Shown: positions 21,818 through 33,899, counted from the first letter of the stretch. The stretch is 64,000 bases of DNA from Cryptomeria japonica (GCF_030272615.1 NC_081413.1:716367867-716431866); one strand, 5' to 3'. Made by a program: numbers and translations. Notes: generated from the letters alone by a model not told the origin.

Positions 21818-24800
21818 ATGCCTAAATCTGCAATAGAGTCCTCAAAAACACCTGGTGCAGCCGAAACGTCCTGAGCATCCAAGTCAAACATCCCTCGCAG
21901 AGTCGAAAAGATGAAATATCAGTATCAGAGAGGAGGATTGAGGGAATCAAAAGTTCAAAGCGTGTGGGAAAATGTAGGTGATACTAACCTGGGCCACATT
22001 GATATTCAAGATTTTAGAAACGGAGTATTCTCCCCTAATGCCTATGGCAGGCCTAGGCGGATGATGGAGAGTGGCATCGCCCAAGCAGCAGGATTTCCCC
22101 CGTCGGTGCAAAATTATGAGCTAGTAGTAGAGGTTGCCCAACATTACCAATCAAACACCAGATTGGTGCTCCTTGAGAATATGGTCCTCGCCGACTTCAC
22201 TCCTGAAGCCATTAGCGACGCATTTGACATCCCCTTCCCGAACAACCCCATAGCAACAACTATAGATGAAGCGCAAGTGGCGTATGATATGAACCCCGCC
22301 AAGTGCAGAACATTGATAAATGAGGAGTGGTACAAGGAGAAAAGACCTCCAAGCATCAGAATTGGGAAAAAGACCCCCAGAAGCGACTTTCACAATGAGC
22401 ATGGAGATATGGTCACATTGCTCAATAGGGTTATGGGACTCCCCCAATCTAACTACTTTGAAGAGTGTATGTTCTACTTCACAGAACAGGGCTTCGCTGG
22501 GAAATCCAAGTTCGACTGGGCCCAAATCATAAGTGACAACATCCACACCTACTTGATCAAACTTGAGGAGAAGAAGTACTTTACCATGACATCCTATCTA
22601 ATCAATATGTTTGCCAGAAACCAGCCTCTGCCAGGTTTAATCATAAAAGGTGAAATTGGGAACGGCCCCAATCAAGTGAAGGTGTATGATTGCTACTCAC
22701 AATTACATTATCAGGACATAGCTCAAAGGGAAAAGAACAGCCCTGCCTATGCAGTTGGTCAATATGAGCGTGTCAATGATGCTTTCACAATGCGCCTGGT
22801 CAGGCTGATGCAAGGACTCCTCCATATAAGGCTTTCAGAGCAAGCTACCATTCTGATACAGAGGTATGGCGCCTGGTTCATCCAGTTCGCAAGATTCTCC
22901 TACATCTGAATAGCTGGCTTTGAGGGTGCTCCTTTCCAACTTCCACGATATCCAACCAACAAAATAGTTCTCATGGAAGTTGCGAGGCAGGCATGTCCGA
23001 CGAATAGTTTACTCAGAGACAAGAGGCAGTCTGGATTCGCCTTCCCTATGATTATAGGTAACCTTGATGTCCATTTGAAGAATCCAACCCATGCAAAAGA
23101 ATCCCTTGCAGAACTAGCCTCTTACGGCCTCCAGGAACATTTCCCAAGGAAATGCTTTGATCATGACAATCTAGCAAAGAGAGCCTACGGCAGGCAATAC
23201 AGAGCAAAGGAGTCAATTGAAGATTATTGGAAGAACTGCTCTGATGACTACGAGATCCGACGGCATGAATATTCAAGGCTGACTGTGCAGCAAATGCAAC
23301 TCTATGAATACCGTCGGGTCCCGAATCAGTTAACAGATTCAGGAAATTGCTTACAAGATCCAATCACTGATTTTGAGGCAGTCATGGAAGCCCCAGGAAG
23401 GTACACTGATCAGTGGTTACACTAGCAAATTGAGCGGCTGATTCATGAGGGAGTCCAATTCACCTACCAAATGATGGCCAGCCTTGATTCTCAGTCCTCC
23501 GAAGATGAGGGAACCTCGAGTGCACCTAAGGAAGAGGTTGAAAAGCCCGAAAAAAGGAAGAAGGCTAAAGCCAGCAGAGGGACTCGGACATCTAAAAGAA
23601 CAAGGGAGAAGATCCCTATTAGGAGACCAGAGGTCACTTCATCATCAAAAGACCTCAGTTCATCTGATGATGTAATAGAACTAGATTATATACCTGCTCT
23701 GCCTTTCCAAAGCGATGTTGACACATTCGGAGCCGATGATCCTCCTACACTTGACATGCTAAATACAAAGGTGGGGGTCATTGAGGCTACCGAACCTGAG
23801 AATCAAGTTGAGGAAGGAGAAATTTCGTCTACTCAAGGGCTTGAATTACATGAACCCACCCAGGGGAACTGCCACGAATTACAACTGCATAGTACTGCCA
23901 AGGATGACTCCACTATTGAAGAAGAGCAAAGGACAGATGAGACCCGTGAGCCTGAAAGGACTGAAGAACAACCATCACGTGAAGATACTAGATAGTTGTT
24001 CAGTGAAGTAGGAGAGAATTCAACTGCGAGCAAGGGACTTGACACTTCCTCCACTCCTCCTGTAACAGAGCAGCTACAAATATGCGATGAGCCAGCTAAA
24101 AACATTAAAAAGCAAAGTGGGAATTTAACCATAGCATCAGGACAAACTATACCTCAAGATTCGTTAGTTGCTCAAGCTCAGCGAAAGGCAGCCACCAAGC
24201 CACCCATTGACTTGGAAGACATTTTCTCGTGCATAGACGAAGCCAAGTCCAACGGGAAGAAAAAGCCTAAAGCATATTCCCAGATAACCAAAGATGAACA
24301 AAGGAACCGTACCCTCCATATCGCCACCCCGCCTGTCGATAAGCCAGCAAATCAAGTTACACTGGCTGATTATAACATCACAACCGTCCCAATCGGACGA
24401 GCCACCAAGGAATAGGAAAGGGAGGAGTTCAAAGACTCCGTGCAAAACATGCTCAGACAACTCGAAGAGATAACTGCTGAGAAAGACATGTATCGAGTTC
24501 GTATTGAGCAGGCCGAGGGGTACATTGATCAACTCCTGAGACCATTGCATAATGGCCCCGAATCCCATATTCCTCCTACAGCATTAGCGCAAAGGACCAC
24601 TACAGAATTTGAAGGAGTACGAGATACTGCCAAGGCCATCAAGGAATGGATGCGAGGCATTAAAGAAAGGGGAGAACAAATCATTGAAGAGATAAAAGAA
24701 ATGGCCCACCACCGAGAGACCATTTTGGTCAAGTTGCTCGAGGTAAAGCGGAATGCCTCAAAATCCATGAGGTAGCTGCTACAACTCTTCCTCTCGTAAG

Positions 24801-25386
24801 AGCTCTTTTCTGGACCCAAGCACAGATTCCTACATTGTCCGCCATCCTAGACCTCCACGACATCAACATTTTTAAAGAATGGTACTGGACTATCACTATG
24901 AAGAATGAGACAAGAGAAATCATTGACAAAGAGCAAGATGCATGCGAGGGAATTCTGAAGAACATGCAGGAACTTGGCAAGACAATCCTTTGATCAATGG
25001 TTTTGGGTTGGAAAAATGACCTGTCTGATGACGTAGTGCAACCAGACTGGGAGAAGTGATTGAGAACAGACAAGATCGCCTACTCCACTAAGGACCTAGA
25101 TTTTGCCGGCAAACTACATTCAAACATTTTGTGTTTTGAGGCTCATCGATCCAGCTCGCAGGATGGTTTGAAGCACGTAGATCGTTATCTGGAAGGCATG
25201 TAGTATAAAATACGTCATCCCCCTATGCCTTAGTTCAAGGTGTTGTTCCAGTTGTGCATCAAGTTCCAAGAGTATGTTCGTGAAGAACGTGCAGCAAGTC
25301 GGGACCTTTGGAAAGAGTATTTGCATGGCGAGGATGAATTTTTAGTAAGAGGATATGAAGCTGGAAAAGAAAAAGTGCTTTCTTAA
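21818..25386 (+). pseudogene. Long element-encoded protein of unit B2, decayed
   Basis: One frame runs from ATG 21818 (MPKSAIESSKTPG) to about 24770 with in-frame stops near 21870 and at 22907, 23423, 23993 and 24413. After a frameshift it continues (VAATTLPLVRALFWTQAQIP) to a stop at 25384-25386, about 1190 codons in all. The first 500 residues are globular (LADFTPEAISDAFDIPF; FTMTSYLINMFARNQPLPGL) and loosely recall the N-terminal 'putative plant transposon protein' domain found in other plant retroelements; that link is weak. A Ser/Glu/Lys-rich linker with a basic patch (KRKKAKASRGTRTSKRTREK) follows, then a coiled-coil-like segment (RQLEEITAEKDMYRVRIEQA) and a charged C-terminus. No RT, protease, integrase or zinc-knuckle motif is present. 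It could be a gag-like, DNA-binding or accessory protein; the function is unknown. Confidence 0.7.
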
Positions 25387-25659
25387 AATATATTTTTCTT
25401 TTAAAATTGAAAAAGCATTTTTTGGCCAAAGTTCATATTTAACTGCCAAGTCAACTGTAAACTTTAAACTTTGTGCATGTGCACTTTTTGAATTATTATG
25501 GATAGGTTTTTAATTACCTTTCTTTAGGTAGTTATTGCTCCCCTTTGGGTGGTTGCTGATATTTACCTTCCATTTATGGGTATGGGTACCCTTTTTGTAC
25601 AAATGAATCTAGGCCACTTGTTTAGTTTAGATATTGGCCATTCATCTATTTTGGGAAAT

Positions 25660-25668
25660 CTATTTAAA
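25660..25668 (+). promoter_or_regulatory. TATA-like box of unit B2
   Basis: CTATTTAAAGGGACTGG lies about 850 bp before the right end, downstream of the B2 gene, in the position of the TATA boxes of A, B1 and C. Confidence 0.5.
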
Positions 25669-26297
25669 GGGACTGGTTTTCCCTCATTTTGGTAAGAAGT
25701 TCAAGGATTGTTGCTGAAGCTCTGGCAAAATTTACACAGGATTAATGGAAAATTAACGTTGTTTTCATTTCATTTGTGAGTGCATGGTCTCCTCCTTCAC
25801 TATTTAAATTATTTTGTTATGTCATTTATTTTTCAATAGCATTTTAGGATAAACATCTGATAGAATCCTCGTTGTTCATACCATTAAGGACTGACTGACT
25901 GTCATTCCCTTTGCATGGTTAATCTGAACCCTATCATATGCTTAGTTCGGTTATTAGACAGTTAATGAATGAATGATAAAATTCTAAATTTATGTTTAAT
26001 AGCATGAAAACTTATTTTCCCTTGAAGATCGCACTAGATTCTTACAAACGTTGTGCTTAAATAGCTGATAAGTGTTAAATCTGGTTAATTGGAGGTGTCT
26101 GTCTGTTTTTCTTGAGCAAGCTATCTTAGTTAAATAGTTAGATTTTCTATATCTCTTTTCCGTATCCCTCTTTTTTTTCCTTTTTTAACCAAGAAACCCC
26201 ACAGTCCATGTTGAATTAGTATCAATCCAACTGAAATCAACCGATAACAAGACTGTTAGAATTTTAGGGAACTCATCTGACAATTGTCCATCTCACC

Positions 26298-26321
26298 GTA
26301 AGTCCCCTTTGTGTTTCCAGC
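26298..26321 (+). other. Conserved tail block of unit B2
   Basis: GTAAGTCCCCTTTGTGTTTC plus CAGC lies 194 bp from the right end. It matches blocks in A and C at 180-190 bp from theirs. Confidence 0.6.
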
Positions 26322-26515
26322 AAAACACATTGAACCACTAAGTAATCCGACAATCAAGACCTGACAATCAAAACCTTGAGGTCGCCCCGTTTGATCAACA
26401 AAACCAGCATTAGGGATTTCCTTATCTCAAGAAAGGATAGGATACTCAGCGAGTACATTCTATTCTGCGTTGGCCGGATGGAGTTTGCAGCGATGCGACT
26501 TTAGACACGTCAACA

Positions 26516-27420
26516 TGATGGAAATTCCTTCCTTTACGAGAAAGTGAAAAATTGACTAAGTGATGGAAATTTCTTCCTTCACGACAGAATTCTTGGAAAA
26601 GTGAGAAACTGACCAAGTGTTGGAAATTCCTTCCTTCGGGACAGAATTCCAGGAAAGTGGAAAAATTGACCAAGTGTTGGAAATTCCTTCCTTTAGGACA
26701 TAGTTCTTGGAAATTGTGAAGAAAGTGAAAAATTGACTAAGTGATGGAAATTCCTTCCTTCACGACAGAATTCTTGGAAAAGTGAAAAACTGACTAAGTG
26801 TTGAAAATTCCTTCCTTCGGGACAGAATTCCAGGAAAGTGGAAAAATTGACCAAGTGTTGGAAATTCCTTCCTTCAGGACATAGTTCTTGGAAATCGTGA
26901 AAAATCGGCTAAGGCATGAAGAATTTCCTTCCTCAGTGGTAAAGTAGAATCAAGGTCAAGAATGGGCACCAAATGAAGGGTATGGAGGATTTTTCCTTCT
27001 CAAGCAAAATTCCTTCACCATGTGTTTTTAGCACCCAAGTTGGAAATGAAGTGTTGGACAGCAAGGAACAAATTTCTTTCCAAAGGAGAATTCCTTCACA
27101 ACATGAATTCCACGCTAGAATGAATTGAAGATGAAAAAAACAATTTATAAGGCAAGGAAGAAATCAAGGATGAATTGGACAAGAAATTCCCCCTCGGGAA
27201 AAATTTTGAAAAATCCATTTTCGGGCATCAAAAATCATCCCAATTTCAAAATGATGATAGATTTGGAGTTGTGAGTGAATTTTCTCTCTCCTGGACTATG
27301 GAACCCTAATTTGAAAATTTTCCTAAAAAATAGGAAATGTGCAAAATTGATGAAAATCTTCTCCAAGGCAAGGAAAATTCAAAATCTTAGGAAAATTCTT
27401 CCCAGATAAAGTTTTCACTC
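26516..27420 (+). repeat. B1 array, right part
   Basis: A segment of about 58 bp, containing GGAAATTCCTTCCTTC, GACAGAATTC and AAAGTGAAAAACTGACTAAG, is repeated about seven times, then decays. The short palindromes GGAAATTCC and GAATTC recur in every unit. Confidence 0.85.
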
Positions 27421-27828
27421 TCCAAGGGTTTCTCGCCAAGTGGCAGCCGGATCAACGCATGAAGAATTAATGGAGCATCTTTTGCATGTAGCTGTCACAT
27501 TTAAGGCATTATGGCAGATTCTTTTTTTTGCATGCAGTCGTCACGTTCAAGAGATGATAATGCATTTATGGCATCATAGGCCGATTTTGCATGGAGGCAT
27601 ATTTATTGTATTTATGATTTATTGGGCGACCTTGATGGATGATGGTGCATTCAATGCACAATGAATGCCATTTTTGGCAGGGATGTAATTAATTGTAATG
27701 GGATGGAATTAATTCTATATGGGCATAATAGGTATTTATTGTTGATTCCCAGCTTGTTGCATCATGTGTGGGGAATCTTTTAGGGAGAAACCCTAATTAG
27801 GGTTTTGCATGTAGCCAAGGCCAGAAGC

Positions 27829-27838
27829 CTATATAAAG
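27829..27838 (+). promoter_or_regulatory. TATA box of unit B1
   Basis: CTATATAAAGGGG follows the AAACCCTAATTAGGGTTTTG palindrome (27789 onward), the same arrangement as in A and C. Confidence 0.6.
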
Positions 27839-28502
27839 GGGTGACCCCTCATTCGTAAAAAGGGAGGGAGCTTTGTATGAAATTGTTGCGATAAGTTTTT
27901 GAGATAATAACAGTGAAACATTGTTCTCTGATGTTGTCCACTTAAGTTATTTTTTCAAAACTTGCATGGTTTCACCTTCCTCACTTATAGTAGAATTTTA
28001 TTTTCTCAGTTGTTAGATAAAGTGCTTTGATTTCAATGGATAAATTAATGGTGTCTGATGAATTTCTATGGTTCAAACTTTTTGCATCTTGTTGATTGTA
28101 AGTTGCAGTGTAAAGTTAGCCTGAGCCACTAAACTTGTGCTAAGTTCGGTTGTGAACAATCATTTGGATTGTGCCATTTTGGGTATTCAAATCACTTTCT
28201 CGATTTGAAAATCCTTCAACATCCTTAGAAGATCGCACCAGTTCTTGCGGAGTTGTAGTTTATCTTGGCGAAGCAAAGCTTGGTTTATTTGGAATTTGTC
28301 CACCAGAGCACTATTCATTGTTATCATTGCCCTTAGGAATAGATTTAGATCTTTCTAAACACTTTCCCCTTTACAGTCCCGTTCATTCCAGTTGAGTTCG
28401 TTCAAATCAGAAGCATCACCAAATTGCTATATCTGATGATGAAGTTCCACGCCACATCAAAGAAGTGAAACAACGATCCAAGCAATTTCGAGAAGAGCAG
28501 AC

Positions 28503-30445
28503 TGTAGTGTCCCCTTCCTAACTTGTTTGATAGGGTGGATCGTTAACCTATTCAATTGGTTTTGTAGGCTAATGAGTTAGGGTTAGGGAACTTTGGAGGC
28601 ATTGATTCAATGGAATAAAAATATTAGATGTTTATTTGGCCTCTAACAGTTGTGATGAGTGTAACGCCCTTTTTTGGAGTGATTTCCGATGAGTTTTCCC
28701 ATATTATTTTTAGTAAGTCAATTTTGGGCATTGACTAAGCCAGTTGTCAACATTTCTATTTTAGACATGTCAATGGGAGCAATGGATATCATTGGCTCAA
28801 TATTTGGTGTAGTTTGATGATTTTATTTTAAATAAAGATGAGTTAATATTTTATACAATTAAATTAAATATTTAACTTTGTTGTTGTTTAGTATTTATAT
28901 AAAGACTATTTGGGCGCCAAGATTAAAGTGCAATTGTGATGTCCCCACTTTGAAATAGAATTTACTAATAAATAATAATAATATTAAAATATTAAAGAAT
29001 AAAAATAAAATTTAAATTAAAATATAAAATAATATAATTACAATTTAGTTAAGTTAATAAATGGTCAAAAGACATGGAAGGAAAAGTTGTGACTCCCTCA
29101 AACGTGGGATATAAAAGGGAGAAGAGAACCTCATTTGAGAAGGGGACAATTGGAATCAGAAGTGCAGATCTGATGATGATAGGTTGTGTCCCTTTCAAAG
29201 GGCAGATAGAATGAAGAGTTGCACTCTTTCAAAGGGTGCTAATGGTGGAAAGGGCATGTCTTTTGCCAAAGGGTATACATGATGAAGAGGTGTTACCTTT
29301 CCCTCAAATTGAGAGATATAAAGGAAAGGAATCAAAGGCATCCAGTGACATCACCATGGATCAGATCAGATCAGATCAAAACTGTTATTAAGTTACAGGC
29401 AGTAACATCTTTGTTCTTGGTGGTATGCATGGGGATGAGCTGAATATGTATGCTTAATATATGAAGCCTGATAATGTTCTTATGCGGAATTTAATAGTAA
29501 TATTAATATAGACTGCAATATGTATGACAGTTTAATAAGGCCTTTCTATCACTAACTGTTCATATGACGATTAAGTAAATTATATGATGGAATTTGTAAT
29601 ACCTTACAATCTCACCATCCAAATATGGAGGGAAAATACAAGGAAGCAAGAGCACTAGGCTCCAGCAGGTACGCAAACCCCAAGTGTGGGCCAAGAGGCC
29701 AAGTTGATGAGGTCCTTGGTGCTCTTGGGCTTGTTGGAGAGGGATAGACTCAAGGCACTTTGTGTGATTCTCCTTGAGCTCCATATGAGGATAGGTGTAT
29801 TGAAAGAAAGTTTGTTGAATCCTTCATATACACTTTCCACTATATTAGGACTGACGAATATATGTTCTATCATGACATGATGGAAATGTTGTCTAATTTG
29901 TTGTGCAGGTTGACATTAGTGTCCTCTTATTGTTCTCTCTATGCACTAAAATTGTGATTCTAGGACAGAATATAAGAGGATCCCATTAGGAGGCATTACA
30001 GCAATGTAAATATTTAATAAAGGGGCCTTTTGGAGATTTGAACGCACTTTATGAAGTCTTTTATTTTATTTTAATATTTTAAAAAGGTTATTTGAGAGAG
30101 GCTGACCTCTTCAAGGAAAATACAAAAGAGAAAGTTGGAGCTCATTTCTCTTATGTTGAGTTTGATATTTTGGATATTGTTGTTGTTCCTGGAGGAGATT
30201 GTTCTTCTCAAGTTTGTGAGGATGAAACCCCTTGCAAGCGGCATTCTCCACATTATTGAGAGATATACTCTAGAGAACATCTTCGTAATTTCACACAAAG
30301 ATCACAGCTAGGAATTATTGGAGTCTGATATCTTCTTCTTCTTCAGTTCTCAGAGCTTCAGAGTGTTGGATAGTATTTGTTATGGCTGATAAGGAGATTG
30401 CAGAGGTTATTGTGTGTTTGTTGGTCTCTTTTTCCTAGTCATACT
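28503..30445 (+). mobile_element. LTR D', interrupted by H and C
   Basis: TGTAGTGTCCCCTTCCTAAC begins right after CAGAC and interrupts the U5-like part of B1. The first 100 bp resemble solo LTR D at 31233 (ATTCAAT.GG and TTGTAGGCTAATGAG). A TATA box (TTTATATAAAGAC) lies near 28896. Solo LTR H sits inside (28935-30000) and unit C interrupts D' after ATACT at 30445; D' resumes at 37315. Its right end was not found, so it may be a solo LTR or the 5' LTR of a longer element. Confidence 0.6.
28935..30000 (+). mobile_element. Solo LTR H
   Basis: The 1066-bp segment TGTGATGTCCCCACTTTG...GGAGGCATTACA is flanked by a perfect GCAAT duplication (28930-28934, 30001-30005). A TATA-like GATATAAAGG lies near 29316. 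No coding sequence is present. Confidence 0.82.
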
Positions 30446-30914
30446 TGTTGTGAGGTATTCACAAATCGCCCATTGCAAATGGGGACCCCCACTTTTTGCT
30501 TTCTGGGGTTGGCTCTTTTAGTTTTGTTGTTGGTCGTTTTAGTGTCTTAGCCTTTGCATTGAAGGGATTGAGTTTCTCAAAGGTCATCAAGCCAGGTGGG
30601 TCTCCTCAAGAGGTCAGGTCCATTGAGTGATTAGGGGTTATTTAAAGCATTCCTAGGATTTTTTTTGTGTACTATCCGGTCACGCTTCTAGTTGCTAAAT
30701 CAAACCTTGGTTGAATGCATAATGTCCTTGTAGGCCCCATCCCTTACATCAAGGTCAAAGCGAATTCGCCTTAAGAAGTCTGAAATGTTATCCTGATCTT
30801 GATCCTGAAGTGTCCTGAAATTTGACAAAGTCTGGAAAATTGAAGAGTCCTCCAAAAACTAGATTTTGCATTATAACTCCTGGAGGTCCGAAACCACTCT
30901 CAAACATCCTGACA

Positions 30915-30978
30915 ATATATATGGAATATAACTTAAAGTATAAGTTCACTTATACTTAAATGTTATATTCCATATATG
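30915..30978. repeat. AT-rich palindrome of unit C
   Basis: Near-perfect arms (CATATATGGAATATAAC-type against GTTATATTCCATATATG) surround ACTTAAAGTATAAGT/ACTTATACTTAAAT. It occupies the same place as in units A and B1. Confidence 0.85.
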
Positions 30979-31009
30979 AATAATGACGGAGAGACTAACT
31001 TGTCAAACA

Positions 31010-33860
31010 GCTTCATGTTGGAGAGGAGAGGAGAGAACTTCGACTTCAAGAGGAGAAGAGCGAACTTCATGAGTTGAGGTTTTGGAGCGAAGTTTTTTAC
31101 TTCATGAGTTCAGGATTTGGAGCGAAAATTTCCAACTTAAGGAGTTGCAAAAAAGGAGCGAAGTTCTTACTTCGAGAGTTGAGTGAGAGGAGCGAAGTTT
31201 TTTTACTTCGTGTTGAAGGACTTTGGAGCGAATGAGATGTCCCCTTTTAGTTGACATCAGATATTCAATGGGATTGGCCTATTTCTACCCCTTGTAGGCT
31301 AATGAGTATGGATAGAGGGTCTCTTGAGGCTTGTATCGTCTCCAAAGTTCAGTGTGTTTTGATCTGGCTTTCGTTTGGTATCATTTGGACTTCATTTGCT
31401 ATACTTACTATTTATAGCAAGTTTGAGATGTTAGAGATGGACCCCTTCTATTTTTAGTAAAGGGGTATGGTCATATGCAGCTTCATCATGTCAGCTCCCA
31501 GTTTAGACACCGTTCAAAAATGTTGAGTATTAATGGAGATATTAATGTTTATTTAGTTTACATAAACATTAATGTTTTGAGCTTATATTATTAAGTTATA
31601 ATATAATTTTATATTATAACTTAAGTAAGGGTCCAAGTATCATTAAAGGGGACCATTTAATTAATTAATTGTGGCTCTTTTACCAAGGTGAAATATTAAA
31701 TGACAAAGTGAAAATATTATATCATTAAATGTCATTTAATATCATTAATTGATTTAATGCCTTATTGGAGAAAATCGAACCTTCATGGGAAATATATATA
31801 AGGCTTTTAAAAAGAAGAGAAGGGGAGATTGATCATTGTTATTTTTGATGAGAAGACTTGTCTCTTGGCTTTGGAGAAGAAGCTGGGGTTTCTGCAGCTT
31901 GTCCAGAGTATCGGCATTGGAGAACGTGAAGACTTCATTGCATCAGCAATCTAAGGATGTGAGATATTCATCTGAAGTTGCTCCTAGGGTTGGCTTCATC
32001 CAGAAGTTGACATTGTGCTGACTAGAGATTTATTTTCAGATTTATTGGCATAGCTGAGGGCATATGTATATGGCAGATTGAGAACATCATACAGAGGGTT
32101 TATTTGCTGCTACAGTGCCCGTGAACAGTAAATCGCTACAGTACCCGTGAATAGTAAACGCTACATTACTAATGCATTTTAGAAGAGTTAATCTACAAAA
32201 ATTCAAAGGGGTTTGAAGAGCGATTTTCAGATTGTTGGAGGCTACATTTATTGCTGTTAGTACCACTCATTGGCACGTGGGAATTACATGTATGTATGAC
32301 AAGTGTTTGTGTTAAAGACAATCTGCTGTAAGTGCATTTTGGTCTCTTAGAAAGCATGCCAAATGTTCGTAGAAATGTCTAACAGTTGTAGATGCATATT
32401 TCATATGATTTCAGTCACACATTGTCATTGAAAGGTTAGTGGTAGGTGTTACATTGCATTCTCATTTAGTTTCAGACTTTGATGTATGACCTTTTGAGTT
32501 CAATGAATGCATATTATCATCTCATGAATCAGAATATCAAAAAGAAACCACAATCAGCAAATACAAAAGTTTCATGACAAGTGTTTGACACTATTCCTTG
32601 AGCATTTAAATCAGAAATTTTCAATCAGATTTGGCAAGGGATACTACAGCAAACTTCATGTTGAAGGACTTAGGAGCGAACTTCATGTTGAAGGACTTTG
32701 GAGCAAACTTCACCTTTGAGCACTTTGGAGTGAACTTCACCTTTGAGCACTTAGGAGCGAACTTCATGTTTCACTTATGTGGAGCGAAGTTGCCCTCTTC
32801 ACAAGTTTACATTTTGGAGCGAAATTTCCAACTTCATGTTCAAGAGAAGGTGAGCGATTTCACCAACTTCGTGTATGAAAGGATATGAGTGAAATGCTAA
32901 CTTCATGCATTAGAAGAGGTGAGCGAAATACTCACTTCATGTATTGAGGAAGAAGAGCAGTATGATCTACTTCGTGCACAAAGAGAGAAGAGCGAAGTAC
33001 AAAGTTCATGAGTTGAAAGAAGTAAGCAAAGTTTTAACTTCATGTTGGAGGAAAGATGAGCGAACTTCATGTTTTCACCAAGGAGAGTGAATTCCATAAG
33101 CATGAGCAACATTGAATAAGAAAAGATAATCGCCTAATGAAGATATAAATATCAAATGAACTTCATGATTCCATTGAGAGGAGCGAAATAGAACGATCTT
33201 ATAACTTCAACTTCAAGAAGAAAGGAGTGAACTTCGGGTTCAAGCAACTAAGAGTGACATAGTAACTTCTTGAGTTGAGAGTTTTGAGCGAAATTGCTAC
33301 TTCATGTGTTTAGGAAGAGGAGCAAAGTTCATGATCTTGTTAAGTAGAGCGATTTGTGAATGAAGTTGGATATAAATAGAAGAGATAATCAAATCAACTT
33401 CATGTTTCACCAATTTGGAGAGAAGTTGTTACTTCATGCACTCATGATTTAGAACGAAGTTTTCATTTCACAAGCTACTGATTTCGAGCAATCTTACAAC
33501 TTCATGTATTGAGCAAGGAGAGAGACATACTAACTTCATGAGCTAAGGTTTCGGAGCAGGCTTCCAGCTTCATGAATTGGTGTTGATGAGCGAAGTTGAT
33601 AACTTCAGCAGCAGCAAGTTTCAAATGAAATTCTTTACTACATGTATTGAACAAAGAGAGCGAAGTTGTTACTTCATGAGTCTAAGACTTCAAGCTACGT
33701 CATGAATCAACAAAATGAAGTGAAGTTCATAATAAGAGTACTTCATGAATCAATAAACTAGAGCGATCTTCATCTTCAAAAGCTACATGAGTGAATTTTA
33801 ACTTCATGTTTGAGATAAGCAAACTTCATGTAGGGTACTTTAAGGGCGAATTCTCTTTGT
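31010..33860 (+). repeat. C array with GAGCGAA and ACTTCATG cores
   Basis: Several dozen diverged copies of GGAGCGAACTTCATGTTGAA and GAGCGAAGTTnTTACTTCAT occur at 35-60 bp spacing. GAAGT/ACTTC inverted pairs recur. Solo LTR D interrupts the array at 31233-32648. Confidence 0.85.
31233..32648 (+). mobile_element. Solo LTR D inside the C array
   Basis: The 1416-bp segment TGAGATGTCCCCTTTTAG...GGGATACTACA sits within an array unit. The flanks GCGAA (31228-31232) and GCAAA (32649-32653) are a target duplication with one change, and removing the LTR restores GGAGCGAACTTCATGTTGAA. A TATA box (AAATATATATAAGGC) lies near 31790. It has no coding capacity; a short 61-codon open frame at 31836 is not gene-like. 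Confidence 0.85.
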
Positions 33861-33899
33861 ATGATCTTATTAAGTTTACATATTAAGTGTATTTGATAC

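Larger units (their letters stand above)
19715..26515 (+). mobile_element. Unit B2: 6.8-kb LTR-like element carrying a gene
   Basis: It begins TGTTGTGCCTTGCACACG and ends AGACACGTCAACA, flanked by a perfect TGATG duplication (19710-19714, 26516-26520) within the B1 array. Order: head hairpins (second one CCCTGTC/GACAGGG, 19735-19751), an array rich in GTGCGAAAAGTTT (19990-21110), an inverted repeat (about 21140-21200), a candidate leader intron, a decayed gene of about 1190 codons (21818-25386), a TATA box near 25661 and about 850 bp of U5-like tail with the conserved GTAAGTCCCC block. One head and one tail only. In LTR terms the gene would lie inside U3. Confidence 0.82.
18047..28502 (+). 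mobile_element. Unit B1: LTR-like element, split by B2 and D'
   Basis: It starts TGTTGTGACCTTTTCACACA right after CCTAT in element F. Head hairpins (18047-18086) and an AT-rich palindrome (18819-18886) match units A and C, followed by a GGAAATTCCTTCC array that resumes after B2 (18890-19714 and 26516-27420). The right part (27420-28502) holds the CCCTAATTAGGG palindrome, a TATA box at 27830 and U5-like sequence homologous to A and C, until LTR D' interrupts it at 28503. The right terminus and the second CCTAT copy were not located. Confidence 0.75.

Noticed and set aside
23833-24819. Minus-strand open frames of 96-134 codons opposite the B2 gene
   Set aside because: They are shadows of the plus-strand B2 frame, whose codon structure and protein-like composition are far better.
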